In this document: piece by piece, positions 53,607-62,312 of the stretch
Position numbering within the stretch: position 1 is the stretch's first letter
Layout: the number at the start of each line of letters is the position of its first letter
Source: Oceanobacillus iheyensis HTE831
GTDB taxonomy: Bacteria; Bacillota; Bacilli; Bacillales; Amphibacillaceae
Reading direction: 5' to 3'
DNA: 64,000 bases
Assembly: GCF_000011245.1 (NCBI RefSeq)
Contig: NC_004193.1
Span: 2,706,501-2,770,500, forward strand
Notes under the pieces: generated by a model
Told to the model about the DNA's origin: nothing
What the model saw: the letters and a program-made list of their open reading frames with translations, nothing else
Database searches by the model: none
Program-made: the position numbers and the translations under genes

Positions 53607-55028
53607 ATGTTGGAAATCATTCAATCAATTATAGATCATGTAAATACCTTTTTATGGTCATATGTATTAATCATCGTATTAGTAGGTTTAGGATTATACT
53701 ATACCGTTAAAACAAATTTTGTTCAGTTTCGTTTATTGCCGGAAATGTTTCGAGTTATTGGAGATAAACGTTCGTTTGATGCTTCAGGTAAAAAAGGAAC
53801 GAGTTCCTTTCAAGCATTTGCCATAAGTGCAGCATCCCGTGTTGGAACAGGAAATATGGCTGGCGTTGCGTCGGCTGTTGCTTTAGGTGGTCCGGGTGCG
53901 CTATTTTGGATGTGGCTTATCGCCCTATTAGGAGCTGCTTCTGGTTTTGTGGAAAGTACACTAGCACAACTTTATAAAGAAAAGGACTCGAATCAATATC
54001 GAGGCGGCCCTGCCTATTATATCGAAAAAGGTATGAAAAAACGTTGGCTCGGAATTGTATTTGCCATTACGATAACATTTACATATGGGCTCGTATTCAA
54101 TTCCGTACAATCCAATACAATCAGTCTAGCATTCGAAGGGCAATTTCAAATTGATCCTGTTTGGATCGCTATTGTATTAGCCACACTCGTTGCTGTGATT
54201 ATATTTGGTGGACTAAAGAGTATAGCTAATGTATCACAAATTATTGTACCTTTTATGGCAATAATCTATATCGTACTTGCTTTAATCATTCTAATAATGA
54301 ACATTCCTGCTATTCCAGATATGTTTGCACTAATTTTTGCAAATGCATTTGGAATAGAACAAGTAGCAGGTGGTGGATTTGGTGCAGCAATTATGATGGG
54401 AATTAAACGTGGACTATTCTCTAATGAAGCTGGTATGGGTGCTGCTCCTAATGCTGCTGCAACTGCTGAAGTCAGTCACCCAGTAAAACAAGGATTAGTT
54501 CAAGCACTAGGTGTATTTTTTGATACTATTCTAGTATGTACAGCAACTGGATTTGTTATCTTGACTGCAGGTGGTTTTGCAGGTAGTGAAGATGACGGTA
54601 TACAAATAACACAATCTGCATTTACACAGTCCCTTGGCGATTGGGCAGGAATATTTATTGCAATAGCGATATTCTTATTTGCATTTAGTTCTATCCTTGG
54701 TAACTATTACTATGGGGAAAATAATATTGCATATATACGCGATACGAAGATCGGTTTATTTATTTATCGAATTGCAGTTCTAGCAATGGTTATTTTTGGA
54801 ACGCTGGCTTCATTTGATATGGTATGGTCGTTAGCAGATGTAACGATGGCATTGCTTGCATTAATTAACTTGTATGCCATTACTATCCTATTTAATAAAG
54901 CAAATATACTTCTCAAAGACTATGTGAAACAGCGGAAACAAGGAAAAGATCCTGTATTTTATAAAGATACGTTAGATGATCAAACTGGTATTGAATGTTG
55001 GGATCGAGAATTCCACAAAAATCAATAA
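53607..55028 (+). CDS. Alanine/glycine:cation symporter (AGCS family)
   Basis: 473 residues, about 11 transmembrane segments. Family motifs GTGNMAGVASAVALGGPGALFWMW and GMKRGLFSNEAGMGAAPNAAATA-like (IMMGIKRGLFSNEAGMGAAPNAAAT) are complete. It imports alanine or glycine with Na+ or H+. AAGGAAG precedes the ATG. A terminator follows directly. Confidence 0.95.
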   Translation: MLEIIQSIIDHVNTFLWSYVLIIVLVGLGLYYTVKTNFVQFRLLPEMFRVIGDKRSFDASGKKGTSSFQAFAISAASRVGTGNMAGVASAVALGGPGALFWMWLIALLGAASGFVESTLAQLYKEKDSNQYRGGPAYYIEKGMKKRWLGIVFAITITFTYGLVFNSVQSNTISLAFEGQFQIDPVWIAIVLATLVAVIIFGGLKSIANVSQIIVPFMAIIYIVLALIILIMNIPAIPDMFALIFANAFGIEQVAGGGFGAAIMMGIKRGLFSNEAGMGAAPNAAATAEVSHPVKQGLVQALGVFFDTILVCTATGFVILTAGGFAGSEDDGIQITQSAFTQSLGDWAGIFIAIAIFLFAFSSILGNYYYGENNIAYIRDTKIGLFIYRIAVLAMVIFGTLASFDMVWSLADVTMALLALINLYAITILFNKANILLKDYVKQRKQGKDPVFYKDTLDDQTGIECWDREFHKNQ

Positions 55029-55037
55029 TATGTAACG

Positions 55038-55067
55038 AAAAGCATCGCTTCATGCGATGCTTTTTTT
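55038..55067 (+). terminator. Terminator of the alanine symporter gene
   Basis: AAGCATCGC and GCGATGCTT pair around a short loop, followed by TTTTT. Confidence 0.92.
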
Positions 55068-55098
55068 GTTATCTAGGAAATTATAAAATTTTGGGGCT

Positions 55099-55375
55099 GT
55101 GGCTAAACAACTAAGTTATTTAGCCACGTCCAGCTCCAGCGCCCATCACCTATTGTCCTTCCGGAAACCTCCTTACGATAAAGAAGACTGCCGAATGTTC
55201 TTTATGAGGCATAGTCGCACTTATACCCGTGCGGTGAAAGTCAACATCGATTCGCATACGCTTATCGTGTTTCCTTTATCTCAAAGAAATAAAGAAGTTC
55301 GACCAGTCGAACCACCCCTTGAAAACCAGGGGCGCAGGACATACGGTGATAAACGGGCGCTTGCGCTTTTGTTCT
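55099..55375 (+). repeat. Composite intergenic repeat, large copy
   Basis: It starts with a GTGGCTAAA/TTTAGCCAC hairpin (55099-55127), continues with CCAGCTCCAGCGCCCATC and ends GGGCGCTTGCGC. Two blocks, GGTGAAAGTCAACATCGATT and GTGATAAACGGGCGCTTGCG, recur at 16219-16312. It is more GC-rich than its surroundings. The open frame in it is not supported by a ribosome site or homology. Confidence 0.8.
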
Positions 55376-55392
55376 AAACAATTATAGTACGT

Positions 55393-55469
55393 GTTCAAAA
55401 AGGAGGACAAAAGGACCAAGAAGTTCAAGGCGGCGTAGCTCGTAGCTTTGAGAACCGAACTTTTTGAAC
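55393..55469. repeat. 77-bp miniature element with 10-bp terminal inverted repeats
   Basis: GTTCAAAAAG (55393-55402) and CTTTTTGAAC (55460-55469) are perfect inverted ends. The interior is GC-richer, with GGCGGCGTAGCTCGTAGC. It lies 18 bases after the composite repeat. Confidence 0.75.
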
Positions 55470-55611
55470 AATCTCTTATAGTTGAACATTTTTCTGTCAC
55501 ATTTATCTTTTACACACCTATATAGAATGCTACTTAGGTGACAATCCTTACATCGCTTCGATAGAATAGGTATGTCGAATATACTCGAAGATTAATAGGA
55601 GGTACATTCCT

Positions 55612-56721
55612 TTGACGATAGAAAAAGTTTCTCAAGAAGCGAAGTTGTTTTTAACACAATACTTTAATGAAACAGATAAACCATATGAGTACTTAACCCA
55701 ACGAATTGCTCAAGTTAACTCTGAGATAGATCAAAAAGGATATTATACACAAACGTACGATGAGATAGTCTATGGCGCTAAGTTAGCATGGAGAAATTCC
55801 AACCGATGTATTGGTAGACTTTTTTGGGAACGGATAGAAGTCGCTGATGCCCGAAAAGCTGACACTTACGAGGAAGTTTTCGACTACCTTCTCAGCCATA
55901 TACAATTATCGTTCAACCATGGTAGAATCAAGCCATATATTACTATCTTCCGTCCACAACAAGAAAAGAAAAACATCATAAAAATTTGGAATCATCAACT
56001 ATTAAGGTATGCAGGTTATCAAACGGAGGAGGGTATCATCGGAGATTCAGATTCCATCCAATTCACAAAAATTTGTGAAGGTTTAGGTTGGAAAGGCGCA
56101 CGCACAAATTTCGATATCTTACCACTCGTTGTACAAATTGGAGACAACCATCCTCAATGGATGGAAATCCCAGATGACATAATTCCAGAAATACCTATCG
56201 AGCATCCAGATTATCCAGAAATCGCTTCGTTAAATTTAAAATGGTATGCTATTCCAATCATATCTGATATGCGTTTAGAGATTGGTGGACTCGATTATAT
56301 TGCAGCTCCATTCAATGGATGGTATATGGGAACAGAAATAGGTGCAAGGAATTTTGCCGATGAGTATCGATATAATATGTTACCAAAGGTCGCTGAAAAG
56401 ATGAACATAAATACAAAACATGAAAGTAATCTTTGGAGAGATCGAGCATTAGTAGAATTAAATGCCGCAGTTCTATATTCATTTAAAAAGCAAGGTATTA
56501 CAATTACAGACCATCACACTGCAGCAAAACAATTCGAAGTTTTCGAGAAGCATGAGGCGGCAAAAGGTCGGGATGTCACAGGTAAGTGGACTTGGCTTAT
56601 ACCACCTGTCTCTCCTGCAACAACACATATATGGCATAAACCTTATACTAATGATATTTTAACACCTAATTTTTTTTATCAAGATAAATCTTATCAACCA
56701 TTATCTTGTCCTTTTCATTAA
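55612..56721 (+). CDS. nos: Bacterial nitric oxide synthase, oxygenase
   Basis: 369 residues, oxygenase domain only, as usual for bacterial NOS. The heme-thiolate motif WRNSNRCIGR has Cys66, followed by RIKPYITIF, the substrate-site ISDMRLEIGGLDYIAAPFNGWYMGTEIGARNFADE with the Arg-binding Glu, and DHHTAAKQFEVFE and WTWLIPPVSPATTHIWH at the dimer/pterin side. It makes NO from L-arginine using host reductases. The TTG start has AGGAGG upstream. A dipeptidase gene follows at 50 bases. Confidence 0.96.
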   Translation: MTIEKVSQEAKLFLTQYFNETDKPYEYLTQRIAQVNSEIDQKGYYTQTYDEIVYGAKLAWRNSNRCIGRLFWERIEVADARKADTYEEVFDYLLSHIQLSFNHGRIKPYITIFRPQQEKKNIIKIWNHQLLRYAGYQTEEGIIGDSDSIQFTKICEGLGWKGARTNFDILPLVVQIGDNHPQWMEIPDDIIPEIPIEHPDYPEIASLNLKWYAIPIISDMRLEIGGLDYIAAPFNGWYMGTEIGARNFADEYRYNMLPKVAEKMNINTKHESNLWRDRALVELNAAVLYSFKKQGITITDHHTAAKQFEVFEKHEAAKGRDVTGKWTWLIPPVSPATTHIWHKPYTNDILTPNFFYQDKSYQPLSCPFH

Positions 56722-56771
56722 TAATTTGTCCATGAGGGATAAATCTAAAGCTTTTGGAGGAATTTGTTAGA

Positions 56772-58196
56772 ATGAACCTTTCATCAATTTTATTATGGGG
56801 AATGTTATCCATTTTACCAGGTATAAATAATGCCGATATTTGGGAGCACATAACGAAACCTTTCCAACTCATACATGAAATACAAGAAGAACAGCCCGTT
56901 CATGAGCAATCTATCGTTGTTGATAGTCATATTGATACAATGATGAATGTTCTTGACGAGAATACCTGGCTTCCAACTCTCGATATTGCAGAATCAACAT
57001 CTCTTCATATCGATATGCAAAAATTAAAAGAAAGTGGTATAGATGTAGGCTATTTTGCTGCATTCACAACAGATTACGGCTATACAGAAAGAAACTTAAG
57101 TAGAACATTGGCTTTAATAAATGCTTTATACTGGACTGCAGAAAACAATCAAAAATCCATGACAATTTCAACTTCCTTAGATGAAATTAAAGATACACTT
57201 GCTAATGACAAAATTGCAATCGTACCTACTATAGAAGGCGGCTATTCTTTTTCACAAGAAAATAGTATAGAACTTGTGCAACAATATAAGGATCTTGGAA
57301 TAAAAGCAATCGGTTTTAATTGGAACTACTCAAATATACTTGGTGAAGGGGCAGATGAAGTTTATTTAGATGGCAGGTCTTCTTCAGGAGGATTAACGAC
57401 AACCGGTGAAGAACTCGTTCAAGAAATGAATCGATTAGGAATGATTGTAGATGTTTCTCATATGTCTAGAGATACATTTTGGGATGTCATCGAAACAACA
57501 GAAGCCCCCATTATGGCAACACACTCTGGTGTGGAAGAATTGAGAAGTCATCAAAGAAACCTTACTGATGAGCAGCTACAAGCAATCAAAGAAAATAATG
57601 GCGTGGTTGGTATTGTGTTTTATCCCGTATTCTTATCTGAAAATAATCAAGCTACAATCAATGATATTGTAGACCACATCGATTATGTCGTCGATTTAAT
57701 TGGAATAGACCATGTTGCGATTGGATCTGACTTTGATGGAGCTGACCTTCCTTCCGATATGAAAGATAGTACGGACCTTCCACTTCTGACCAAAGAATTG
57801 GAAAATAGAGGATATTCAGATGAGGATATTCGAAAAATTCTTGGAGAAAATTCCTTAAGAGTAATGAAAGAAGCTGAAGAAATTTCAGAAGTTGAAAATG
57901 CTTCATCAAGCTCAACTGCTAAGATTGTTCCTGAATATCAAATGGGAGATCACATAAAATCTTCAACTCCTACTTTCAAAGCAACTATCGAGAAGGATGA
58001 TTCAGCTCAAGTCGAAGATGTTACTATGATTATTGATGGACAGAAATATAACGCAGAGTATGACGAAAACTCTTTAGAGGTTTCTCATACAGTTAAGGAA
58101 AAATTGACGGAATATTACCATGTCGTCACCTTTGAAGTCTTATTAGATAATGGAGATACTATCCGAGATACTGCGATAGTATATTTAAATAATTAA
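56772..58196 (+). CDS. Secreted M19 dipeptidase with C-terminal extension
   Basis: 474 residues. A signal-like hydrophobic N-terminus (SSILLWGMLSILPGI) indicates export. Metal and active-site motifs are VVDSHIDTMM, PTIEGGYSF, VDVSHMSRDTFWDVI, ATHSGVEEL and IGSDFDGADLP. The family core ends at about residue 375; the remaining 100 residues are a beta-rich, probably Ig-like extension (EDVTMIIDGQKYNAEYD). ATG 56772 has GGAGG 11 bases upstream. Close to nos and on the same strand, so cotranscription is possible. A cytoplasmic homologue is at 2698-3651. Confidence 0.9.
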   Translation: MNLSSILLWGMLSILPGINNADIWEHITKPFQLIHEIQEEQPVHEQSIVVDSHIDTMMNVLDENTWLPTLDIAESTSLHIDMQKLKESGIDVGYFAAFTTDYGYTERNLSRTLALINALYWTAENNQKSMTISTSLDEIKDTLANDKIAIVPTIEGGYSFSQENSIELVQQYKDLGIKAIGFNWNYSNILGEGADEVYLDGRSSSGGLTTTGEELVQEMNRLGMIVDVSHMSRDTFWDVIETTEAPIMATHSGVEELRSHQRNLTDEQLQAIKENNGVVGIVFYPVFLSENNQATINDIVDHIDYVVDLIGIDHVAIGSDFDGADLPSDMKDSTDLPLLTKELENRGYSDEDIRKILGENSLRVMKEAEEISEVENASSSSTAKIVPEYQMGDHIKSSTPTFKATIEKDDSAQVEDVTMIIDGQKYNAEYDENSLEVSHTVKEKLTEYYHVVTFEVLLDNGDTIRDTAIVYLNN

Positions 58197-58204
58197 CTAA
58201 TTGA

Positions 58205-58410
58205 GTCAATTTCATAATTGCTAAATCCAGTCTAAAAAGCGAACGTTCTAGATATTATTATATTTAATGTTCGGATTATAGCAACAACTTGGCTTTGATT
58301 GTAATGGGAGACTCCTGCAGGAACCACACGATCTAAAAACCGGTGCCTACGGAAAGCGCCGTCTGCAATGAAAATCAAACAACGCATACGGATTTTACAT
58401 CAATTATATT
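58205..58410. repeat. MITE-like element, copy 3 (shorter)
   Basis: It starts GTCAATTTCATAATTG like copies 1 and 2, contains TGGCTTTGATTGTAATGG and GGAAAGCG, and ends with a decayed TCAATTATATT. About 60 bp of the interior seen in copy 2 are missing. Confidence 0.75.
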
Positions 58411-58462
58411 AAGAACGAGCTCTGGATGAACATAAGATTCCATCCTAAAGCTCGTTCTTTTA
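58409..58462. terminator. Bidirectional terminator between the dipeptidase and purU
   Basis: AAGAACGAGCT and AGCTCGTTCTT form an 11-bp stem with an inner ATGGA-type pairing, usable by both converging genes. Confidence 0.85.
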
Positions 58463-58464
58463 CT

Positions 58465-59367
58465 TTATTCAAAAATAATCGTCTTGTTTCCATGCACAAG
58501 AATACGATCTTCTAAATGCCATTTTACAGCTCGTGCAAGAACACGTCTCTCAATTGATTGCCCGATTTTCTTTAAATCTGCTGCATCTTGTTCATGATTG
58601 ACACGATCAATATCTTGTTCAATAATCGGCCCTTCATCTAAATCATTTGTTACATAATGTGAAGTTGCACCAATCATTTTGACCCCTCGATCATATGCAC
58701 GTTCATACGGTTTTGCTCCAATAAAAGCAGGTAAAAATGAATGATGAATATTTATAATTTTACTCTCATATTTTTCTACAAAATGAGGGCTCAATATTTG
58801 CATATATCTTGCTAATATAATCAGCTCGATATCATATTTTTTGAGGATTTGATTTTGTTTTTCCTCTGCTTCTTTTTTTTGTTCTTTCGTAACTGGAATA
58901 TGATAAAAAGGAATTCCAACAGCTTCAACCATTTCCCTTGCAGTTTCATGATTACTAATTACTACTTTAATATTTGCTAATAAATCTCCACTTTGCCATT
59001 CCCATAACAATTCAAGTAAGCAATGAGGTTCTTTCGAAACAAAGATAGCTACATTTTTAAGCTCGCTCATCATAGCAATTCGCCATTCCATATCCATATG
59101 TTCAGCTACAATTTGAAACTTTTCCTTTAACTGCCCTACTTGTTCAGATAAACCTTTGATTTCAAATTCTAAGCGCATAAAAAATTGTCCACCCTCTGGA
59201 TCAACAGTATATTGATTTGAAGCTACAATATTAGCTCCTTGTTCATGTAAAAATGTTGAAACTGCAGCGACAATTCCTTGTTTGTCTGGACATTTTATCA
59301 ATAGTCGAGCTCTATCTTTATACCTTTCTTGAAATACATCTAATTTATTTTCTGAATATCGGTACAT
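58465..59367 (-). CDS. purU: Formyltetrahydrofolate deformylase
   Basis: 300 residues. The N-terminal ACT domain (RARLLIKCPDKQGIVAAVSTFLHEQGANIV) precedes a formyltransferase fold with the conserved Asn-His-Asp set in VISNHET, INIHHSFLPAFIGAKPYERAYDRGVKMIGATSHYVTNDLDEGPIIEQD. It releases formate from 10-formyl-THF for purine synthesis and folate balance. ATG 59367 gives the B. subtilis length; the frame is open 13 codons upstream. Confidence 0.95.
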   Translation of the reverse strand: MYRYSENKLDVFQERYKDRARLLIKCPDKQGIVAAVSTFLHEQGANIVASNQYTVDPEGGQFFMRLEFEIKGLSEQVGQLKEKFQIVAEHMDMEWRIAMMSELKNVAIFVSKEPHCLLELLWEWQSGDLLANIKVVISNHETAREMVEAVGIPFYHIPVTKEQKKEAEEKQNQILKKYDIELIILARYMQILSPHFVEKYESKIINIHHSFLPAFIGAKPYERAYDRGVKMIGATSHYVTNDLDEGPIIEQDIDRVNHEQDAADLKKIGQSIERRVLARAVKWHLEDRILVHGNKTIIFE

Positions 59368-59448
59368 ATAAATCACAACTTTCTCTCGTCTTTTATTTAC
59401 CCGCATGTAACGAATATGAATATCACACTGAAATAGTTTTACTTTATA

Positions 59449-59462
59449 GTACTTTAAAGTAC
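59449..59462. promoter_or_regulatory. Perfect palindrome between purU and hsp20
   Basis: GTACTTTAAAGTAC, 14 bp, in the divergent intergenic region. Possible operator; no regulator is known here. Confidence 0.4.
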
Positions 59463-59626
59463 GAAAGAGCTCTCAGTCAAGTTATGACGTTATACCATAT
59501 CTTTGTAAACCATAATAATACCATTACCTCTGATGAATTTACTATGTCTCTCCAACTTTCGCCCATCCTAAATGATTATGCTTTGCATAAAGTATAGATA
59601 GAACATCCAGAATAGGGGGTATTGAA

Positions 59627-60094
59627 ATGACTTCAGACAATAATTCATCTGATCCGAACAAGAAAAAATTATTACCTGAGAACTGGGATATTGATTTTAA
59701 GCCACTTCATCAATTCATGGATCGTATGGACTCTTTATTCAATCATTCATTTAAGCAAATAAATGGTCATGTATTTCATCCCTTTTTTGTAGAGACCGTT
59801 GAAACTGATCAAGCTATGATTATTAAAGCGGAGTTACCAGGATATACAAGAGAGCAAATTGAATTAGAACTCATTGGCAATCGTATAAAAATAGTTGCCG
59901 AAAGCAGTATATCCGATGAGCTACAATCCGATTCATTCTCTAAAAAGGAATCATCCATTGAAAAAAAAGAAAGAATCATCACCATTCCTTTTAACATTCC
60001 TAAAAAGGAAACAACCGCAAATTTAGAAAATGGAATTTTAATTATTACGGTACCTAAATTGAATACGAACCGACATTATTTAGATATTGAATAA
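59627..60094 (+). CDS. Hsp20/alpha-crystallin family small heat-shock protein
   Basis: 155 residues. N-terminal region FKPLHQFMDRMDSLFNHSFKQING, then the alpha-crystallin domain (about 60-145) with FVETVETDQAMIIKAELPGYTREQIELELIGNRIKIVAESS and the ANLENGILIITVPK motif. It prevents aggregation of unfolded proteins; some relatives in Bacillales are spore-coat associated (CotM/CotP type). AGGGGG precedes the ATG. Confidence 0.92.
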   Translation: MTSDNNSSDPNKKKLLPENWDIDFKPLHQFMDRMDSLFNHSFKQINGHVFHPFFVETVETDQAMIIKAELPGYTREQIELELIGNRIKIVAESSISDELQSDSFSKKESSIEKKERIITIPFNIPKKETTANLENGILIITVPKLNTNRHYLDIE

Positions 60095-60180
60095 GACTCC
60101 CCGTTTAGTAACGTAGCGCATGCGTCTCGTTTTTTTAGGGTAGGGTAAAACAGTTAAACTCAATTATAACTCTCAGTAAA

Positions 60181-60218
60181 AAACAGAGGCTACGTCCATT
60201 TCAACGTAACCTCTGTCT
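60181..60218 (-). terminator. Terminator of the YppG-like gene
   Basis: ACAGAGGCTACGT and ACGTAACCTCTGT pair with one mismatch, with TTTTTT on the minus strand. Confidence 0.85.
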
Positions 60219-60227
60219 CTTTATTAA

Positions 60228-60530
60228 TTATTTTAATTTCTTCATTACACCACTTATTAATGGACTGACATTTTGGTATACATCCTGTAATTGACCAGCT
60301 GTCGTCATTAGCTTCCCGTAATCCCATTCACCTTTTTCATCTTGAAACATCGTTTTCACATGATTAGCAGTGCCTTGTATTTGACTATACTTATGGGATT
60401 GACCTGGTAAATACTTATTTTGTGGAGATAATCCCAAACCTCTCCTTCTTGTTACAGGCGGTTGAGGTCTACGTGGACGCGGTCTTGGTCCAGGCCCAAA
60501 AAATGGTCTTTCTGAACGTCGATCAAACAT
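60228..60530 (-). CDS. YppG-like protein
   Basis: 100 residues. A proline/arginine-rich N-terminus (PGPRPRPRRPQPP), then FQDEKGEWDYGKLMTTAGQLQDVYQNVSPLISGVMKKL, which has the pattern of the YppG family seen in Bacillaceae (DEKG.xD..KxMxTAGQ). The role is unknown; members may be spore- or cell-envelope-related. It is separated by a terminator from hsp20 on the opposite strand. Confidence 0.75.
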   Translation of the reverse strand: MFDRRSERPFFGPGPRPRPRRPQPPVTRRRGLGLSPQNKYLPGQSHKYSQIQGTANHVKTMFQDEKGEWDYGKLMTTAGQLQDVYQNVSPLISGVMKKLK

Positions 60531-60641
60531 TATAGAGTTTACCCTCCTCCGATACTTTGCTATAACTTATGCATTTATCTTTTGATGGAAAGGGCAATCC
60601 GTCTATCTACACGTAAAAAATACCTCTTTATTATTCTCTTA

Positions 60642-61610
60642 TTAAGCGAGTCCAATTTGTTTTCTTGCAGCTTCCATTACACTAGCTACATGAACGGAAT
60701 GTTCTAATAACGCATCTCTTGTATGATAATCTTCGTTTTTAATGATCTCTTGAAAACGTCTAAATTCATACGTTAATCTAGGATCATCTTGTTGAATGGA
60801 AATAATAACTTCTTCTTCATCTTTTTTCTTCATCGTTACTTGTTGAACTCCATTGGTTCCTTGAGAAACATAGAGATATCCTTCTTCACCTTGAATCATG
60901 GCAAAATTAACACCAGTCGTATCCTTCGCCCCTACGCAACTAGCTTGAAATGTCGGATAGGATAACACAGCTACTCCAGATGTATCTATACCATTGCTAT
61001 ATAGATTCGCTGCATAGTTAACTTCCTCTGGTCTGCCGAATAAGTTGAGCACAAAATGAAGATTATAAATGTTGATATCTGCTAGCGCACCTCCAGCAAA
61101 TTTAGGGTCAAATATATTCGTAACCTCCCCATTTTTTAGTTGATCATATCGACTAGAATACTGACTATAATTACATTGCACCAACTTAATTGGTCCGAGA
61201 TGGTCCATATGTTCTTTAATTAGCTGGAAGTTTGGCAAATGTAATGTTGGAATAGCTTCAAAGAGAAATAATTCTTTCTCTTTTGCAAGATTGAATAATG
61301 CCTTAGCTTCATCTTGAGATGAAGTAAATGGTTTTTCACATATGACATTTTTTCCAAATTCCATTGCAAGACGAGCTTGTTCAGCATGTAAACTATTAGG
61401 TGAAGCAATATAAACAGTATCAACCTCATCGTCATTTAACATTTCCTCTAAATCGGTAAATGTCTTTGTAATATCATAACGATCTGCCAGGTGCTGTGCT
61501 TTTTCTCTAGTCCGTGAAAAAGCAGCAACACATTGCACATCTTGTAACGGTTCTATTGCTTGTAGCATTTCCTCTACAATTTTCCCAGATCCAATCGTTG
61601 CTATATTCAT
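60642..61610 (-). CDS. Gfo/Idh/MocA family oxidoreductase
   Basis: About 322 residues. Rossmann N-terminus IATIGSGKIVEEML, DEVDTVYIASPNSLHAEQARLAMEFGKNVICEKPF with the catalytic Lys in EKP, and the C-terminal GFO domain ADINIYNLHFVLNLFGRP. The dehydrogenase acts on a sugar or polyol with NAD(P). ATG 61610 is preferred on the GAAGGG site; 18 upstream codons are probably untranslated. It is the last gene of the rpiA-kinase-HPS-like run but separated by 141 bases. Confidence 0.9.
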   Translation of the reverse strand: MNIATIGSGKIVEEMLQAIEPLQDVQCVAAFSRTREKAQHLADRYDITKTFTDLEEMLNDDEVDTVYIASPNSLHAEQARLAMEFGKNVICEKPFTSSQDEAKALFNLAKEKELFLFEAIPTLHLPNFQLIKEHMDHLGPIKLVQCNYSQYSSRYDQLKNGEVTNIFDPKFAGGALADINIYNLHFVLNLFGRPEEVNYAANLYSNGIDTSGVAVLSYPTFQASCVGAKDTTGVNFAMIQGEEGYLYVSQGTNGVQQVTMKKKDEEEVIISIQQDDPRLTYEFRRFQEIIKNEDYHTRDALLEHSVHVASVMEAARKQIGLA

Positions 61611-61751
61611 TTCAATCATCCCTTCTTCGTATGTTAATTCGGTATCACCTACATTGTAATCCAAATAACTACAAAGCTGTAGTCTTTTTACCTAAACATT
61701 CTTCTTCACCATACTTTTTACATTCTTTTCACTTACAGGACCTATGATTGA

Positions 61752-62297
61752 TTAGCTACCTTGCATCATATTTTTGATTGTCTTAGCAACTAGTTCTGGG
61801 TTATCTTGTCCAGTAATTGCACTGCCGATAATAACAATATCTGGTTTGTGTTGTGTAATTTCTGGTAATGTTTTCAGATTAATTCCTCCGGCAACTGCTA
61901 CCTTTACAGGAACTCCCTCGATCAACGAAAATAAATCAGTATGAAAAACCCCTTCTGTTTGTTTATCTTTTCCTACATGGAGACTCACTAATTCTACACC
62001 AATTAATGATAGCTCTCTTACTCGATCAGCAGATTGAATTTCTAACAAATCGACCATCATCTGTCCATCCATTTCTTTCGCAACTTGTAGCGTTTCTTTA
62101 ATGATAGGATTAGCTGCGAACCCCATTAGAATCGTTTTATCAGGATATAAATCTCTTATTTCTTTTATAATAGAGACTCCATATTCTTTTATTACCCCAG
62201 TTCCAACTTCGATAATATCAACATATTGTTTCACACTTTCTAATATACGAATACTTTCTCCACGTGTTAGTCGATCCAATGCTAATTGTAATTTCAT
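61752..62297 (-). CDS. Hexulose-6-phosphate synthase-like protein with internal deletion
   Basis: 181 residues, about 30 shorter than HxlA-type HPS (about 210). The start MKLQLALDRLTRGESIRILESVKQYVDIIEVGTGVIKEYGVSIIKEIRDLYPDKTIL and the end VAVAGGINLKTLPEITQHKPDIVIIGSAIT match the OMP decarboxylase suprafamily. The DxKxxD catalytic stretch and the following AGA-DxVTV strand, expected after KTIL, are absent; the sequence goes on GFAANPIIKETLQVAKEMDG. It may be inactive or altered. It lies between the kinase and the oxidoreductase gene. Confidence 0.75.
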   Translation of the reverse strand: MKLQLALDRLTRGESIRILESVKQYVDIIEVGTGVIKEYGVSIIKEIRDLYPDKTILMGFAANPIIKETLQVAKEMDGQMMVDLLEIQSADRVRELSLIGVELVSLHVGKDKQTEGVFHTDLFSLIEGVPVKVAVAGGINLKTLPEITQHKPDIVIIGSAITGQDNPELVAKTIKNMMQGS

Positions 62298-62312
62298 AAA
62301 TTCTCACCTCAA

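Noticed and set aside
55099..55377. Plus-strand open frame of about 92 codons inside the repeat
   Set aside because: No ribosome site, no recognisable protein pattern, and parts of the sequence recur as a non-coding repeat at 16219-16312.
55612..56721. NO synthase judged truncated because the reductase domain is missing
   Set aside because: Bacterial NOS proteins normally consist of the oxygenase domain alone; the length and motifs are complete.
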